From Coriolopsis trogii (lineage: Eukaryota; Basidiomycota; Agaricomycetes; Polyporales; Polyporaceae), in the NCBI GenBank assembly GCA_020543525.1, contig JAHYIO010000031.1, positions 2,108,001 through 2,172,000 of the forward strand: a stretch of DNA of 64,000 nucleotides, read 5' to 3'. Each line of letters begins with the position of its first letter. The stretch's first letter is position 1. The notes under the pieces are model-generated. The model saw only the letters and a list, made by a program, of their open reading frames with translations. It did no database searches and had not been told where the DNA came from. This document shows, piece by piece, positions 12,184-24,861 of the stretch. The translations under genes were made by a program, and so were the position numbers.

Positions 12184-13107
12184 CTACTTGCGCGTCCACC
12201 TATCTTCGCCATCATGACGACCGCCGCGCTTGGATGGACTCGCACTTCTGCCGCGACCACCTTCACGCTTGCCCGGCTCCCATCCGCCTCCGCCGGTGGT
12301 CTGTGGCGGGTTCAAACGGCGTTCTAGCCGCTGTCCGTGACGCAACGATCGCACTAGGTCTGGGGAAGCGAGCCGAAGGTGCATGAAGTTGCAGAAGCCT
12401 CCTCGATTGCATTCTCCATTCTCGTTTTGACGACAGCACGCTTCGCGGAAGTCGGTGACAGGAGACAGCTCCGCATACAGGGGGCGACCTACGATACTAG
12501 AGGGTCAGCATCTTGAATAGGGAAGGTCGGCCGGATAATCGTTCGCGACGCACCTGCATACCAGCGGTCGTTCAAGTTGTCTACGGCCGCCTGCGCTTCA
12601 GTCTCCCATTCATAGCGAGCATAGACGTTCCCAATGAGGTGATCACCGACATTGTCGCAAACCTTCGTACAGTCCTTGTCAGCATGGCGAACGGGTATGA
12701 CGCACCGTGTGGCTCACATGTAGTTCCAAGAGATGCCCAAACTTCGCTAACTCGCAATAGAGATCCTCATACACCGCGTCAAACCCTTCCTGCAGTTCCT
12801 TCTCCGTCTTGTTGCAAACAGGGTCATGCGCGGGGTTGTGGTAGACGTTCGGAAGGAGGATAGTCTGGGAGAAGGCGGGCTTGATGTGTTTCCGCGAGCA
12901 GCGGTCACCGTGGCGACATGCACCAATCTACACGAGAAATGGTCAGTTTCGTGTATCTGTGGCAGGAAGAGGGTGTCTACGCGCTTTGTAATAAAACGAG
13001 CAATTGACTCGGTCTTGCTCAGTTCCGAAGATGTTTGCCTGACACGTAGTTAGCTTGATGGTCGAAATGCACGCGAGTAACAAAAAACGTACCAAGTGTG
13101 AAGCCAT
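12184..13107 (-). CDS. U2AF1: U2 snRNP auxiliary factor small subunit (U2AF35/U2AF23)
   Basis: This subunit recognises the 3' splice-site AG as a heterodimer with the large U2AF subunit. Exons 13107-13093, 13038-12985, 12927-12718, 12662-12554 and 12488-12184 give 230 residues. CCCH finger 1 is C18-C27-C33-H37 (CX8CX5CX3H), a U2AF-homology RRM follows with DLYCELAKFG and IGNVYARYE, and finger 2 ends in CNRGGFCNFMH. The C-terminus is R/G/S-rich as in other fungi. The second intron (12984-12928) begins GC instead of GT: the reading frame across TAC AAA and ATT GGT leaves no GT alternative. The gene is convergent with ALG14, with 256 bp between stops. Confidence 0.93.
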
Positions 13108-16100
13108 GTCGGGTGACGGAAAGGATGTAGACGACGAGAGTAGCGTCTGTCCTCGGCGTGCGAATGATGCTTATGTAGGTGGCTGAAGAGGCTGAGTCAG
13201 CAGGCTCCTGCCTTTTCGAGATTTTTCCATCACGTGTATGTTTGAGCAACCATCAAGTTTGCTGACTGGCGCTCATGGTCAGTCCTCTCAACTACTGTCA
13301 CCGTCGACGGTAAGTGCTACGTGAACTTTACCCCGCACCTCGAAAGTCGTTGGGCTCTGTATGGCTGCTCTCATGGTATATTTTCAATAATATTTGTAAG
13401 TCTCTGAATACTTCGACAGACATCGAAGTTTGGGATCGTCCAAGCGAGGTGTGGTACTGGACTAAACCACAAAATGCACAACAGTCCTTGCGCCCCTGGC
13501 ATCTTGCAATTCTGTGCAATCAAACGCAAGGTATTGCGCCACTTTTGACCGTGATGTTCTTTGATCTGATTGCTACAAATCCAGGCTGGCAACTATGATC
13601 CTCGCATCGCTCGGACTTACACATTCCACCTCCACGTATCATGCAGTCCTCCTAGCTGAATATACCGAAGCCCTCACTATTACTAGCTTCATCTGACGAC
13701 CACAGGGACTGTCCGTATGATCCCAGGGGTCCTTCACGGTGCGTCTATGAGAGGTTCCGATCTTAGCGGTAGAATTGACTATCCTGCCACCTTGTTCTCG
13801 TTTTCAAGGCCGATCTTGTTCAATCTGCCTTTTGGGTCGGCTTCCAGACAACGGTGCCGACGAGCTGCAATTCGCGTATTTCCGCAGCCTGGGTGGGTCG
13901 TTTCGACATATCTGCATATGGCCAGGTCGCGTAGCGGTGCTCTACCTATCATTGGTTGATCTCCGATGACATGAGATTCAACACCGCTAACTAATTACAT
14001 ACCGACAGTCATCGGCGGATTTTACCGCGCCTCGTGTGTCACGCGCTCGCCCCATCGAGGACAAGGTCTGACGGGGTTTCAACTTCATGTGAGCATCGTT
14101 GTCTGCTCGCACCTATCAAGGACGATCAATTGTATTGCACTCCCCTCTGAGACAGGTTTACATACGGCGACGTCAGGTTGCAGCCGCTTCGTCCCTGGTC
14201 GATCAAACGCCCGCCGCCCGTGGCGTAGCTTTCATGTATCCTCTCGAGCACAGTCCGTGCTGTGCGCCACCACTGTAAACCCCGCCGTGGGTCGCCACCA
14301 TCGTCAGCCCGACTTGAACCGCTTCTCGCGGTGTATCGGACCGTCTTACTATGTTGGTACGATCTCTGCTCCCGGCACCCATGCTACGGGCTCCTCGGCG
14401 ACTCCCGCACTGTACCGACGGGTGCCGGAATCGATTGTGCTTCTGCGTACAAAATACTCCCGACATTGTCAGCGACGAGGCTTGGCGGGTTCCTCTGCGC
14501 GCTTGGCTTGGCCTTGGCATGCGAAATTGGTGCGGTCTATGCTTTTGTTGCCGCCCCGAAAGCTAATCCGTCGTTGTTAGCGCCTTCCATTCTCTGAAGA
14601 CCCCAGCGATCAGGCGTCAGCCTTCAGGGAATGGACATGACAGTGGCATCGTCTACGGACCTGATGGCGTCCTTCCCGGCCAAGACACACTTTAACGGTA
14701 CGCAACCTCAATATGTCAACGTCGGGCACGGGAAGAGAAGGGTACTACGTTGATGAGAGAGTTCGATATTACGGCGTACTCTGTCTCTCACGTTTATCTG
14801 ATAGCGGAGACGTCCCACACAGCCTCTGCCGCATCGTTGGGAAAGCCCGTGCTTGAGAAGTATACGAGCGGTACCCCGAAGTCTTGGGGTTTCTTTCCAT
14901 CGGACCTTGGCGGCATCGGGGTCTCGAAAACCCCATGCGCCGTCTTGTTTCCCTTACCAGATGGTTCTTGCGACAATCCCAGACGTTTCACATTACTTAC
15001 GTGAGGCGCACATTATCAAGGAATGTCCGTCGGGTTCTCCATTGTCAAGCTGAATGACTATTACATATGACTATTGCAAGCCCGGCGTTCCTCTGTGACT
15101 GATCGACATCTTCGAGTTCTCATGTCCTCCTTCTCTCTATTCGTCCTATCGCGCATTTCCAACCGGTAATTCGTGACTGGAGTAGTGTCGGGGAGAAGCC
15201 AGTAAGGACATGGAATCACAATCCGCTGATGCCCACACCCACGTTCGTCGGTAGTCGGACGCAAGTGTCTTAGCCACCCTCCGCCGCCGGCGCGCACGCT
15301 GCACAGCATGGTGCCGCACCGGTCAAAACCTTCCTCTGAAGGCTAAGGCATATCTGAACTATCAGAACGCTCGCGCAATCGCTCGGAGGCGTGAAATGAA
15401 ATGCGCGGAGGTAAGACGTCCACTCCGAGCAGCCGTCCGGAATTCATCCTGGGCCTTGTCCCTACCAAACCCCGTTCATTGTGCGCGATGCATCCGGGCT
15501 CATCATATGGTTCGCATGGACCCGGGGCGCGTCGAGCGCCTACGTGTGTTTTTCCCCGTGCGCGATCTACCGATCGAGCCCAAATCGAGGCTAAAGCAGA
15601 TTGTCGATTTGATGGAATCGTTTGTGTACGGATCTGACGGTACGAAAATAGCTCCGCGGTGTGGCAGCGAACGGTCTTTCGAGGTCACGTTGATGTACCG
15701 ATGGCATCTCTCTAGTGCCTCAACCAAGACACAACCAATAATGTACACACAGATCGTCCCGGATCGTACACAGCATACAGCGTCCCGTTCGCAGGTATCA
15801 AGAAAGTGTCCTCGAGGGGCCTGTCAGCTCTGGTGCCTAATGGGCTCCCACGACATGAAAGAGTCTTCCCATAGGGGACTGGGATATGGCGATGTTTGAG
15901 GGTACTTGAAGTCCCAGGCGCGTGGGGATTGGAGAGCCTGCGGCGCCAGAGACGTAGGGGATGCGCTGACAGCGGAGCGTCCAGCTGCATACGCAGGACG
16001 CCCGAAGACTGCGTTCGTGGCAATCGTTCCATTGCCTCGTACCTGCCCATGGGGAGAAGGCGGCTCGGGGGGTGAGACAACGTTGCCCAACGCAGAACTA

Positions 16101-16159
16101 TGACCAGGCAAACCCAAAGTCTATCAGTTTCTGAGGACTCACGGACTGTGTGAATTCCC
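13108..16159. other. 3 kb without a resolvable gene
   Basis: Open stretches on the + strand (for example around 13314-13598, 14089-14597 and 14750-15004) do not join into a convincing spliced gene and resemble no family I know. Stops are frequent and no stretch keeps its protein-like character. The first few hundred bases should include the U2AF1 promoter. A degenerate gene or lineage-specific sequence is possible. Confidence 0.4.
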
Positions 16160-17371
16160 TTACGTGGTGAATTTGTCGAGGTCCGAGATTCTCTTGTGAA
16201 CCTTGCATTCGGACCGTGGGGTATGCTTGGCGTACCGTGATAGTATCTCCGCAGCGCGCCGGAGGCGGAGGGAGAGCTCGAGGACGGTGTTGTAGCTAGT
16301 GTGGTCGTGCAAGCACCCGCAGTGCTCGTCATACTGATGGCTTGCGCAAGTCTCTGGGGGCGGAGAGAGGGGGGAGAGGGCGTCCAAAGAATTTCCAAAC
16401 GAGGAATCATCGACACCTGGGCCACCGGAAGACTGATAGGATGATAGGAGGGAGGAGAAGTCGTAGTCTGACGAAAGCAGGGAAGTCATCGCGTCTCCTT
16501 CTGACTGGAGATATATGTCGACAGGAGATGGTGGTGTACCGGGGCAAGGTGTGTGGAGGGGTGAAGGACTGCCCATCCCCGAAGAGCCAGACGACGATGG
16601 TGGTGGCGGAACGTCAAGGAAGGAGGAGGCAGAGCTAGAGGCCCGTGCTCGAGGAGACTTCGATGAAGAGGGAGAGGTCGCCCGCGGTGAATTAGCCTTG
16701 CCAAGATCATTGGCCATAGAGCAGTCCTCTTGGTCGTTGTCCGCCGCCGGTTGTCCAGGGTGCGCCCATCGTGGATGCGGCTTATTCTTGAGCTGTGGGA
16801 AGGTTGAGCGAACCGACGGCTATGGAGGACGGCGACACTCACCTCACGGATGATGCTCTCAAGCTCGGCTACCCGCTTCTTGAGTCTCCCTGCTTCGTCT
16901 GAAGCGTTCACTCTAGGGTATACGTTCAGACTTAGGGGTCGAGCAGCATAATAAGAGCACTACGGGAGACGGACCTCTGAGAAGGATTGTCCACTTCATA
17001 GACGCAAAGTCCAGTCTAAGCGAAGATGTGAGATACACAGAGCGCTTGTTGGAGATACAAGACACATACCAGCCCGAGCTGAGTGCACCGTCCACAGGGA
17101 CGTTGACGATCGCACTTAATAATAACCTCCGTTAACGGCACCCCCACAGGCATCTTCAGCGCCTGAAGACCTACCATGCGTTTTGATGTGTGACAGTTGA
17201 GGCAAGACTGGGTAGGACGGTTGCGACGCTTCCCTGCTCGACGATGAGGATGTCTGAGTCTATGGCGGAGACGCAAAGGACCAACTCACGTCGATGATCG
17301 TCCTCGGGAGTACGCTTCGGAGGGCTGGCAGAAGCCCTCTTCTTCGTGGTAGCAAGGGATTCGGAAGACAT
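16160..17371 (-). CDS. Zn(II)2Cys6 transcription factor
   Basis: Exons 17371-17290, 17233-17175, 17114-17070, 17015-16975, 16912-16843 and 16792-16160 join to 309 residues. The binuclear zinc cluster is C38, C41, C48, C54, C57, C66 (CX2CX6CX5CX2CX8C) in the context SCLNCHTSKRMCDRQRPC; introns fall between C41 and C48 and between C57 and C66. A short coiled coil (DEAGRLKKRVAELE, about residues 80-100) would allow dimerisation. The rest is S/P-rich with an acidic, leucine-containing stretch near residues 200-230 that could activate transcription. There is no fungal-specific TF domain, so this is a short member of the class. It stands alone between gene-poor stretches; targets cannot be read from the sequence. 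Confidence 0.9.
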
Positions 17372-20300
17372 GTTCAATGAAACCTGGGGGCGGAAATGAA
17401 TGATGAAGAAGGCTCCTGTGGGGACTTTATAACACGATAGGTGGCTGTCCTTGGCGTGACACCGGCCGGCTGGCGACAGGATAGGGAGGAGTCCCTTTTT
17501 GGCAAGCAAACGACTGGGAAGTACGTTCAAAGAATTGGAAAGGCTCCAGAACCCGAAGCAGATACCTCGCTTGATTAGACGCAGGGAGTGGGAAATCGAA
17601 AACTCGAGCAGAGGACCGTGAGAGGAGGAAAGGCCCGCACAGGACCGACAATCAAGACGTCTCATGTACACCACCCTGGCACCAAGAATGCCGGATCCTT
17701 TCGGGGGACGATTGACTCTTCTGTGGAGGTATTTAGCGCCTAAGATTGCAAACGTCTGAGCGCACCCACGTCAACCCACGACGGATGGTCCAGGCTGTAT
17801 GAGGAATTCCGACGATGCGGCCTACGGCAACACATCAAGGCGCTGCGTGCGTGTCGTCCAGCGGTCTCGGGAAAGCGCGTCCGCATTGACAGCCTCGACG
17901 CCGGATGCATGTTGCCATACGTAACTGAGGGTCCCGCAGCGACGAATGATAGGCCCGACATATATCGATATGAGGATTGCGTACTTGCCGCATCATGATT
18001 CGCGTCCGCTGCGAGTGGATACATCACAGTGACATGGTGCCCACAGACCCAGAGTGTCTCGGGGGTCGGCGGCGCTGTTGTACGCAGCGGTGTTCCCACC
18101 TCCGAATGGTGCGCTTCCGCATGAAGCAACCGCTACCGGACCGTGGACATCATCTCCATGAAAGCCGGGCAGGTGCATCAGCTTCCACGAGAGTCTTGGC
18201 ACAGGCAGACACGCTGCATATCTCGGAGAAACAACCCAGGCGCACACCAGGCAACTCGAGTTGCTTCTCCAGGTACATCTTCTCCCCACTCCAACATGGA
18301 CTGTCAACATGCGTCGCTGATCAGACGCAGCCGGACCGCATCGACACAAGAGCGTCATCGCTTGAAGAGTAAGGACATACCGGTGAGTTCGGAGGTGGAT
18401 TGCGTTCATGCTTGGCACTGGGTCGCCCGGGCCAGGAAAGGGACACAATGGCCCTGTTCTGTACGTATGGCCAATGAGCGCGTGCGCAACCGCTGAACTC
18501 CCACAGGACGGACTTGAGGGCATGGTCGGTTATCTACAAGGAAGAGAAAATGCCAATCGCTGCTGAGAGGACGATGGTGGGCATGGTCAGTCGTGGCGAG
18601 TGTCAGTGTCGCTCAATCAACTCTTCTCATTCATCGCGCCTGTCATCCTACTTGTGATGAGCGCCCACGCTCACTAGCGCGCACGCAGGAATCCGTGCAA
18701 ATTCTACGCGTAGTACTTGAACAGCGACGTGGAACATGCATTATGGCAGACTGTGAACGGAAGAGTGGAGCGTAGTCTCTTCTCGACTTACGATCCTACC
18801 CCAGTCATGATGGATTTGCAGAACGGCGATTTGCCACAATGTCTTCCCGCGGCGTCAATGATGGCCATAATCTCATCCGCACATACTATAAGGCACTTAG
18901 GCTGCACAGCCTTGTGTACTAATCTCTCCGAGCATTCATCGCAGATGGCGGAGACCGAGAACGGGACATCGACCGAGCTTCTGCTCCTTCCCCTCTAGAA
19001 CGGAGGAAGCGATCGCTAACTACATGACGACACACACTAGGACTTCGCAACTTCGACACCGACATCTGGCTTTAATGTACATGTCAGAACACTAACTAGA
19101 ACCAAGTTAACGAAGAGCATACCAATCCTCCCATCACTCTCAGAGGGGATAAGTCAGAATAGCCCGGGAGTTATGGAGGTAGCTTACCCTATGGGACAAT
19201 CCCGTAGATCGTGCGACAATTATCTGCCCAAGCCCTTGGCTTCGGGACGACATCTGTCTCCGAACGTGGTCGAGGACGCGGACAAAGTCTTGGCACGGGT
19301 CTTGGGTGGACTTCGAAGATCCCAGTGTCTGCCAGACTGCATGGAGGAGTAAAGATCGAATCCGCGCGCTTACAATTGTGAGGATTGACCTCGGGTGAAT
19401 ACAGGGACAAGAACCTTGGCTATCCCGGGGCCAATTGGGTTCAAAGTGAACGCGACCAGTTCTGTCCAGGAGGATTTGGAGGGGAGCTCCAACGGTTGAA
19501 CTATCCATGGTGTCGTACCTTTCCATCAACGCGGTCACAGTAACTCGCCCTGTCGACCCCAACATCACCCAGCAATGCTTCGAAAGTCGTAATGGCTCGC
19601 AATAAAGATTGACCATGGGATCCGCAAGCGCAGTCGACGATGATGCAACAAGGCCCAAGGGGTAGCAGATATCAGGACCATGGTCATCTCGCTAGCGAAG
19701 CGAGCACTGTACAAGCATCTGGTCTTGGCGGTATAGAAGCTTGAAATGACCGAACTGTACGCATCACCTTCCCATGTCCTCCGCCGCTGCGTAGGCTCAG
19801 GCGGTGCAGCCAGCCATATCGAGGTTGGAACGGGACGGCTCCCGGAAAGCTTCGCGTGTGGTCGGGGTTGTCGTCATGCCCCGACGGCACTAGTTTCCTC
19901 CTTCTCCGGCCCGTGCGAGGGTCGCAGACGATCGAGAAATCGTCGACAGTTCTTGGTGAGTACGTAGCGCATGGTGAAGCCAGTGGTCATCATATGCGTC
20001 TCCCTTGTTGCGTTGCGCGAATACACGTCAGTGAGTGAACTGAGCAGCCGGATGTACTGGCCGTGATTCACCGCACACCCTAGTGCGACATGGAGCATGC
20101 GCGAGTGTCAAGCCTTGGGCAGAGTCACGATGGAATCGCACTTTGGTGGGTTTATCAGCACAAGCACGGTGGAAGAATGGACGCATTTACTGGAAGAGCG
20201 AGCCCGGGAGGTCGAGTGGGGAACCACCACGGTCAGTTCACCTCAGCGTGGACTGCCGACCCTCGTTGACCACGGGTGGGAATGAGGCTGTCCGAGCCTG

Positions 20301-21936
20301 AGATCCCGCATTAGAAGAGAACGTCTGGAGAAGTCCGGTAACCCAATTAAGCAAGGTATCGACGGTTCCCCGGAGGGCTCGAGGAACACACCAAGGGAGC
20401 CGGTCCTGGGGTGCCTCTGAAAGTCGACAAGGCCGACGGCTGAGTTTCGTGCACCTGAACGCCGAGCGTCCGATCGACCGACCACGGGACCAGCAGGGTT
20501 CCGCGCTGCCTCTTCGCATTCGCCTCCCCCCGGCCTGAAAGCGTCGACATGAGGGGCCTCGAGGGCACCAAGGACTCGGAGCTTGAGTAAGACGCCGCTG
20601 GAGGCGCGACAGGATCCGCGGCTGTTTATTCCTTTCAAGATGGAGGTGAGTGTCTGCGGATCTTCTACCGCTCAGCGTCCATCACAAAAGAGAGCCGCTG
20701 TGGCGCCTCCGAGTACAGTGTGGGCGGACTTACCGCCCGAGTGTCACAACAATGGGGGTGGTTCTTGGATGCCCCGTGGGCTTGGGCTTGGGTTGGGTTT
20801 GAGTGAGATGAAGAGAATGGTGCGGTGTCATTCTGGGCGTAATCTTACGTCTATCCGAAGTGCCCGCTCGCAGATGGTCATCTGAAGCGGTCGCATGGTG
20901 AGCACGCTATCTCTCCTACCTGACGAGACTTCCAAACTCTCGACAAAGTTTGCAAACGGTTTTGGGTACGGTGCGCAGGTCCTCACGTTCAAGCCAGGTC
21001 TTGATACAACAAGGTGGTATATCTATCAGACCGAGAAGATGAGGTCCCTTGAGAATTACGAAGTCGGTGTCCCCCTTGGAAGTCGCAGTACTGGTCGCTG
21101 ACCAAGGTTGCGATTCGGTCGGATGCAAGGGCAATGTCGTCACCTTTTGCACGTCGTGGAGGACCCTACCTAAGCGTAAACCGTAATATCTTCGTCGATA
21201 GGTCGGATGCGAAGCATGGAGGAACGTCGTGAGTGCGGCTGTAGCTCGAAAGATTCACAACATACACAGTCAACGTTCACCGATGGCTGGTGGAACAGAT
21301 CGGGCATACCTTCGGGCGGCATTCGAACATCTGATCGTGGCATTTACTGCGCGCGCGTAGAGACGCGCGCAAACCGTTGCGAACAACCTCAGCGTTGCGG
21401 GTGGCCGAGTGTAGTCTGCACCACCCTTCGCAACACGGCTTGGCAGACGCAGGCGCTCCGTACAGCGCCAGATTTATGCCTTCTGGATTGAGCCTGCGAT
21501 AGGATGCAATGGGGTGCGAAGGACTGACAGTGCGGTGCCTACGGTCGCCCTCCTTGCTTGACGCACTCCGAGCGAGACAAAAGTTCTCGACCTGGTTGGT
21601 TAATGCGGATGATGTCATAATTAAGGTGCTACGGCGCTCCTGTTGCATGAAATGCGTTCTATCCGGCTTGATCGAGCAAACCATGGACACGTTCTATGGA
21701 CAGCATAAACCCTAGGTGGAAGTTGACGGATGGACGCACCTAAATATATTTGTCATCCATCGCATTGAAGACTGGGGTGACATCTTCAAATTACGAACAC
21801 GAAAGACATCGATTACACGCTCCCAAACGGTACGATAGTTTACACATGGCAAGTACATAGACGGCGGACATGCCTCGTGAACCCTTCTGGAGCGCGTCAG
21901 CCATGTGTCATGTCAAGGAAGCTATGAACTCACTGT
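17372..21936. other. 4.5 kb without a supported gene
   Basis: Long but unconvincing open frames occur on both strands (for example 17993-18523 minus, 19140-19658 minus, 20895-21101 plus). None has recognisable motifs and I could not join any into a spliced chain. I see no terminal repeats, reverse transcriptase, integrase or transposase motifs. The right end must include the 3' UTR of the carrier gene and the left end the transcription-factor promoter. Confidence 0.4.
21348..21371. repeat. GC-alternating inverted repeat
   Basis: Eight-base arms TGCGCGCG and CGCGCGCA flank an eight-base centre. The alternating purine-pyrimidine arms could form a hairpin or Z-DNA. No gene is adjacent. Confidence 0.6.
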
Positions 21937-23147
21937 TCAACTCTCGCCAACCATAACACCCGAGTACTCGGTACCAGCAGCAGCCGCACTTGCGATTGCG
22001 GCGAGCACGGTGACCCACCAGGCACGGTACAAAGTTTGCCAGCCCTCCTCGTCAATGATGCGTTTAGTGCAGTCGACAAACCCAAGATAAGGGTCCCTTT
22101 CATGGCGCAGCCTGTCAAAGTGAAGATGAGTGTCATGGAGCTGGTCCATCGCCCTCGTACTTACCCAATGACATCTTCCTCCTGACCTGAGTACTCAGCA
22201 TACTCGGGCGCTTCCAAAGCGTCATCCTCGACTTCTTGTTCGACAGAATTGTACTCCGCAGCGGCATGGTTGCGCTGAATGGCAAGCTTAGTCGTGATGA
22301 CCTCGAGGGGACAGGTGACAATAGTGCTGAGCATCTCGATGGCGACATAAATGCCGAATTTGAAGGGCGAGAACCTGCCATTCGCCAACAGAAGGGTGCG
22401 AAGACCGTGCAAGATTACGGCCGTGTATGCAATGTGGAGAACTCGGGCAGCAAGAAGTCCTGGGGTAAGGTATAGAACCCAGGGGCGACGGCGCTCAGTT
22501 GGCGTCAATAGAATGCGCAACGAGTAGACCGGGCGGAAGTACGGAAGTCTGTAAGGGGTCACGATCGAGCGGTACGTGATGATGGCAGCGGGGAGGGTCA
22601 CGAGCATGCCGAATATGCCGAACACGAGGGTGGCGAGGACGCCAACATCGGGAGGGTCGACCCTTCCATGACCAGCAAGTTTCGTCGAGTCAAGGGCGAA
22701 GACGGCGAATGCAGTCATGATAATTGTCGCGGTTGCTGTCGGCACTATTGGACAGATGAGCGTATTTGCAAAGCATATAGATGAATGGACTTACTCAACC
22801 CCTTGTACAAACCAGCCCATCCCTGAATGCCCAGAATGAGGTCATGGAGATAGGACGCATTGAGTAAGGGCGCACCTCGATGCGGTACACACGCCTCAGC
22901 ATCCCAAAGAAGGACGTGACTATGGGGCCTGTATGCACGTCTACATTGCCTTCGGTATCAAGCTGAAGGGCCCTTGGGTTGTAGTTCGCTGTGAGGGCAA
23001 CGTCAGCGTGCGCCACCATACGAACTGCGGATGCTTACCCCGAAGACGTACGAGTGCGCCAGTTAATGGCACCGTTATGGCGAGAGACAGGGCCAAAGAT
23101 ATGGCAAGGGTGAAGCTCAAAAGTATAAGTTCACCTAGACTGGACAT
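21937..23147 (-). CDS. Mitochondrial-carrier-like membrane protein
   Basis: Exons 23147-23039, 22988-22876, 22822-22795, 22744-22165 and 22111-21937 encode 334 residues. Features of the solute carrier 25 fold are present but degenerate: PLTGALVRLRANYNP near residue 27, the post-helix motif GWAGLYKGLMPT near 75, a second PLEVITTKLAIQR near 240 and EEGWQTLYRAWW near 305. Several hydrophobic helices lie between. The canonical PxD/ExxK/R signature is altered in the first repeat (PLTGALVR), so substrate is not predictable. The ATG at 23147 has a good context (CACCATG); an in-frame ATG three codons upstream at 23156 is an alternative. A mitochondrial inner-membrane location is inferred from the family. 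Confidence 0.75.
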
Positions 23148-23392
23148 GGTGGGCATATGAGAGTAGAGAGACAAGGACGAGGTGGCAGGGGCGCAGCGCG
23201 CGAGAGACCTTGCCCGCCGCGCCCCGCGCAGCCCGGCTGAGTGCTTCCCAATATGGCAGTGTCCACAGCCACGCGGCACCGCCAGGCCAGAGCCACCCAA
23301 ACTCGCCGTCGGCGTCTCCCAGCCCTCCTTCTTCCCAACCACCACCATCTCTGCCATCGATAAGGCCCCTCCCTCATCGCCCTCACATCCAC

Positions 23393-24009
23393 CATGGCCT
23401 CCTCCCTGTTTCGTTTCTCGGGTCGTCGAAGACGCGGCCGGTCACTCATGTATGGGATGCATTGACGTTGGTTTCTGCAGATCTCAGTCCTCAGGTTAGG
23501 CCCATCGTGTGGATGACGTGGCAACGACCACCACGCTGCTCAACGATTAATCGCTCAGACAAGGTATCGAGTTGTCACTGTGCCAATCAGCGATGCTGCG
23601 ACATGTCCAAAGCACCATATTGTACCGAGTGCGGGTCTCTCTCGATGCAGTATGTGAGACGCGGGAAGACCCCGCGATAGAAGGTTAGTATGACTCGAGC
23701 AAATGTCCCGCGCCAAGTATATTGATTACGTTTTCTTATTAGGCCATACGCCACGATGTCCTGATGCGCTATGTTGGTTGAACTGCACGCGTACCTGCGT
23801 AACTTTCACCAGCAACGGGCCCATGCTGGCCGCCTTGGACATGCAAGTTTGGGAAACCTCATATTCCCGTTGTCTCCGAGGATTATATCAAGCAAGATCG
23901 TCTGCAAATGTTACCGGCTGGCGTACCGGATAACTCTGGCAACTTCAGCCTTATTCTGGAGATCCAGCAGGCCAAGGAATCCTTCAATCTATGGATCAGC
24001 ATCGGCTAA
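23393..24009 (+). other. Unresolved coding region with several exon-like pieces
   Basis: Three segments look protein-coding: one ending at the GTTAGG donor after 23494 (VWDALTLVSADLSPQ), one at 23559-23648 (TRYRVVTVPISDAA then CPKHHIVPSAG) before a GTATGT donor, and one from 23848 to a TAA at 24009 (FGKPHIPVVSEDYIKQDRL, then NFSLILEIQQAKESF). The first two join in frame across 23495-23558; the link to the third is unclear. I do not recognise the family. The gene would run divergently from the carrier gene. 24010-24861 holds no supported feature apart from the FUN30 promoter. Confidence 0.3.
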
Positions 24010-24861
24010 CTCTCAAGTTACAAGCCTCGATCATGTGTATATGTTTCCACCGTGTCTCCCGTTCAGTGTTCCAATCCAGGCAACGTTCAACACTCCGCAT
24101 CGGTCTCACTTGTTCTTCACTGCTGCCCTCTCTTGCATCAAGACTTCGTCCTACCACTGCATCCGAACCTATGTTTCCATCCGGACTCGCAGTGCCAATG
24201 ACCTCAAGGCAATTCACCACCCCTATTGCACCGCGTTTGTCGGATTCAAGGCCTTTCTCGTCGGAGGTGCTGTCATGAATGCTTGAGTGGGAGCTTCACG
24301 CGTCTCGTCCAAGTACGTATCCCAACGTATCATTGTTATGTGTTATATACGACGCCCCATCCCCTTGTCAATATCATTGGTCGGACAATTATCGATCATG
24401 TCGAATGTGTGAATATATATTTGTTCTCCTGCACTATCTTGCCAGTGTGCGAGTGTGAGATATCCGACGTGTTCTGCAGAACATGATGCCTGGCCTCCTC
24501 AACCTGGACTATGTACTGTGAGGTGAATGACATCGTAGAGGGTCAACTTGTCGAAGTGTAGTCGTTTACAGGTTCATGTAGTGTACAAAAGTCGACAGGC
24601 TCTCGCATGAAGGTCACCGAGCGTCCGCCACAGCAGTTTGACTCTCCGACTGGGCCACATCATACGCTTCCCTTGCCTTGTTGTCCATCCCCTTCATCCG
24701 CACGTCCTCCCCAGCCTCCTCCCTTTCTTCCTCTATCGCAGACCTGGACATCCTTCGGTATGTCTCTCGGACCCGACGCTGCGGCTGCCAGGGTCAGTAA
24801 TCTCGCTATCGTGCCATATGTGGAGGTCGTCGTCGTCTAACCAGATATTGATGTGGGCCTC

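Noticed and set aside
24607..24840. Upstream coding exon for FUN30
   Set aside because: The frame that would join in phase to the FUN30 exon has no ATG after a stop at 24608; the frame with an ATG joins out of phase.
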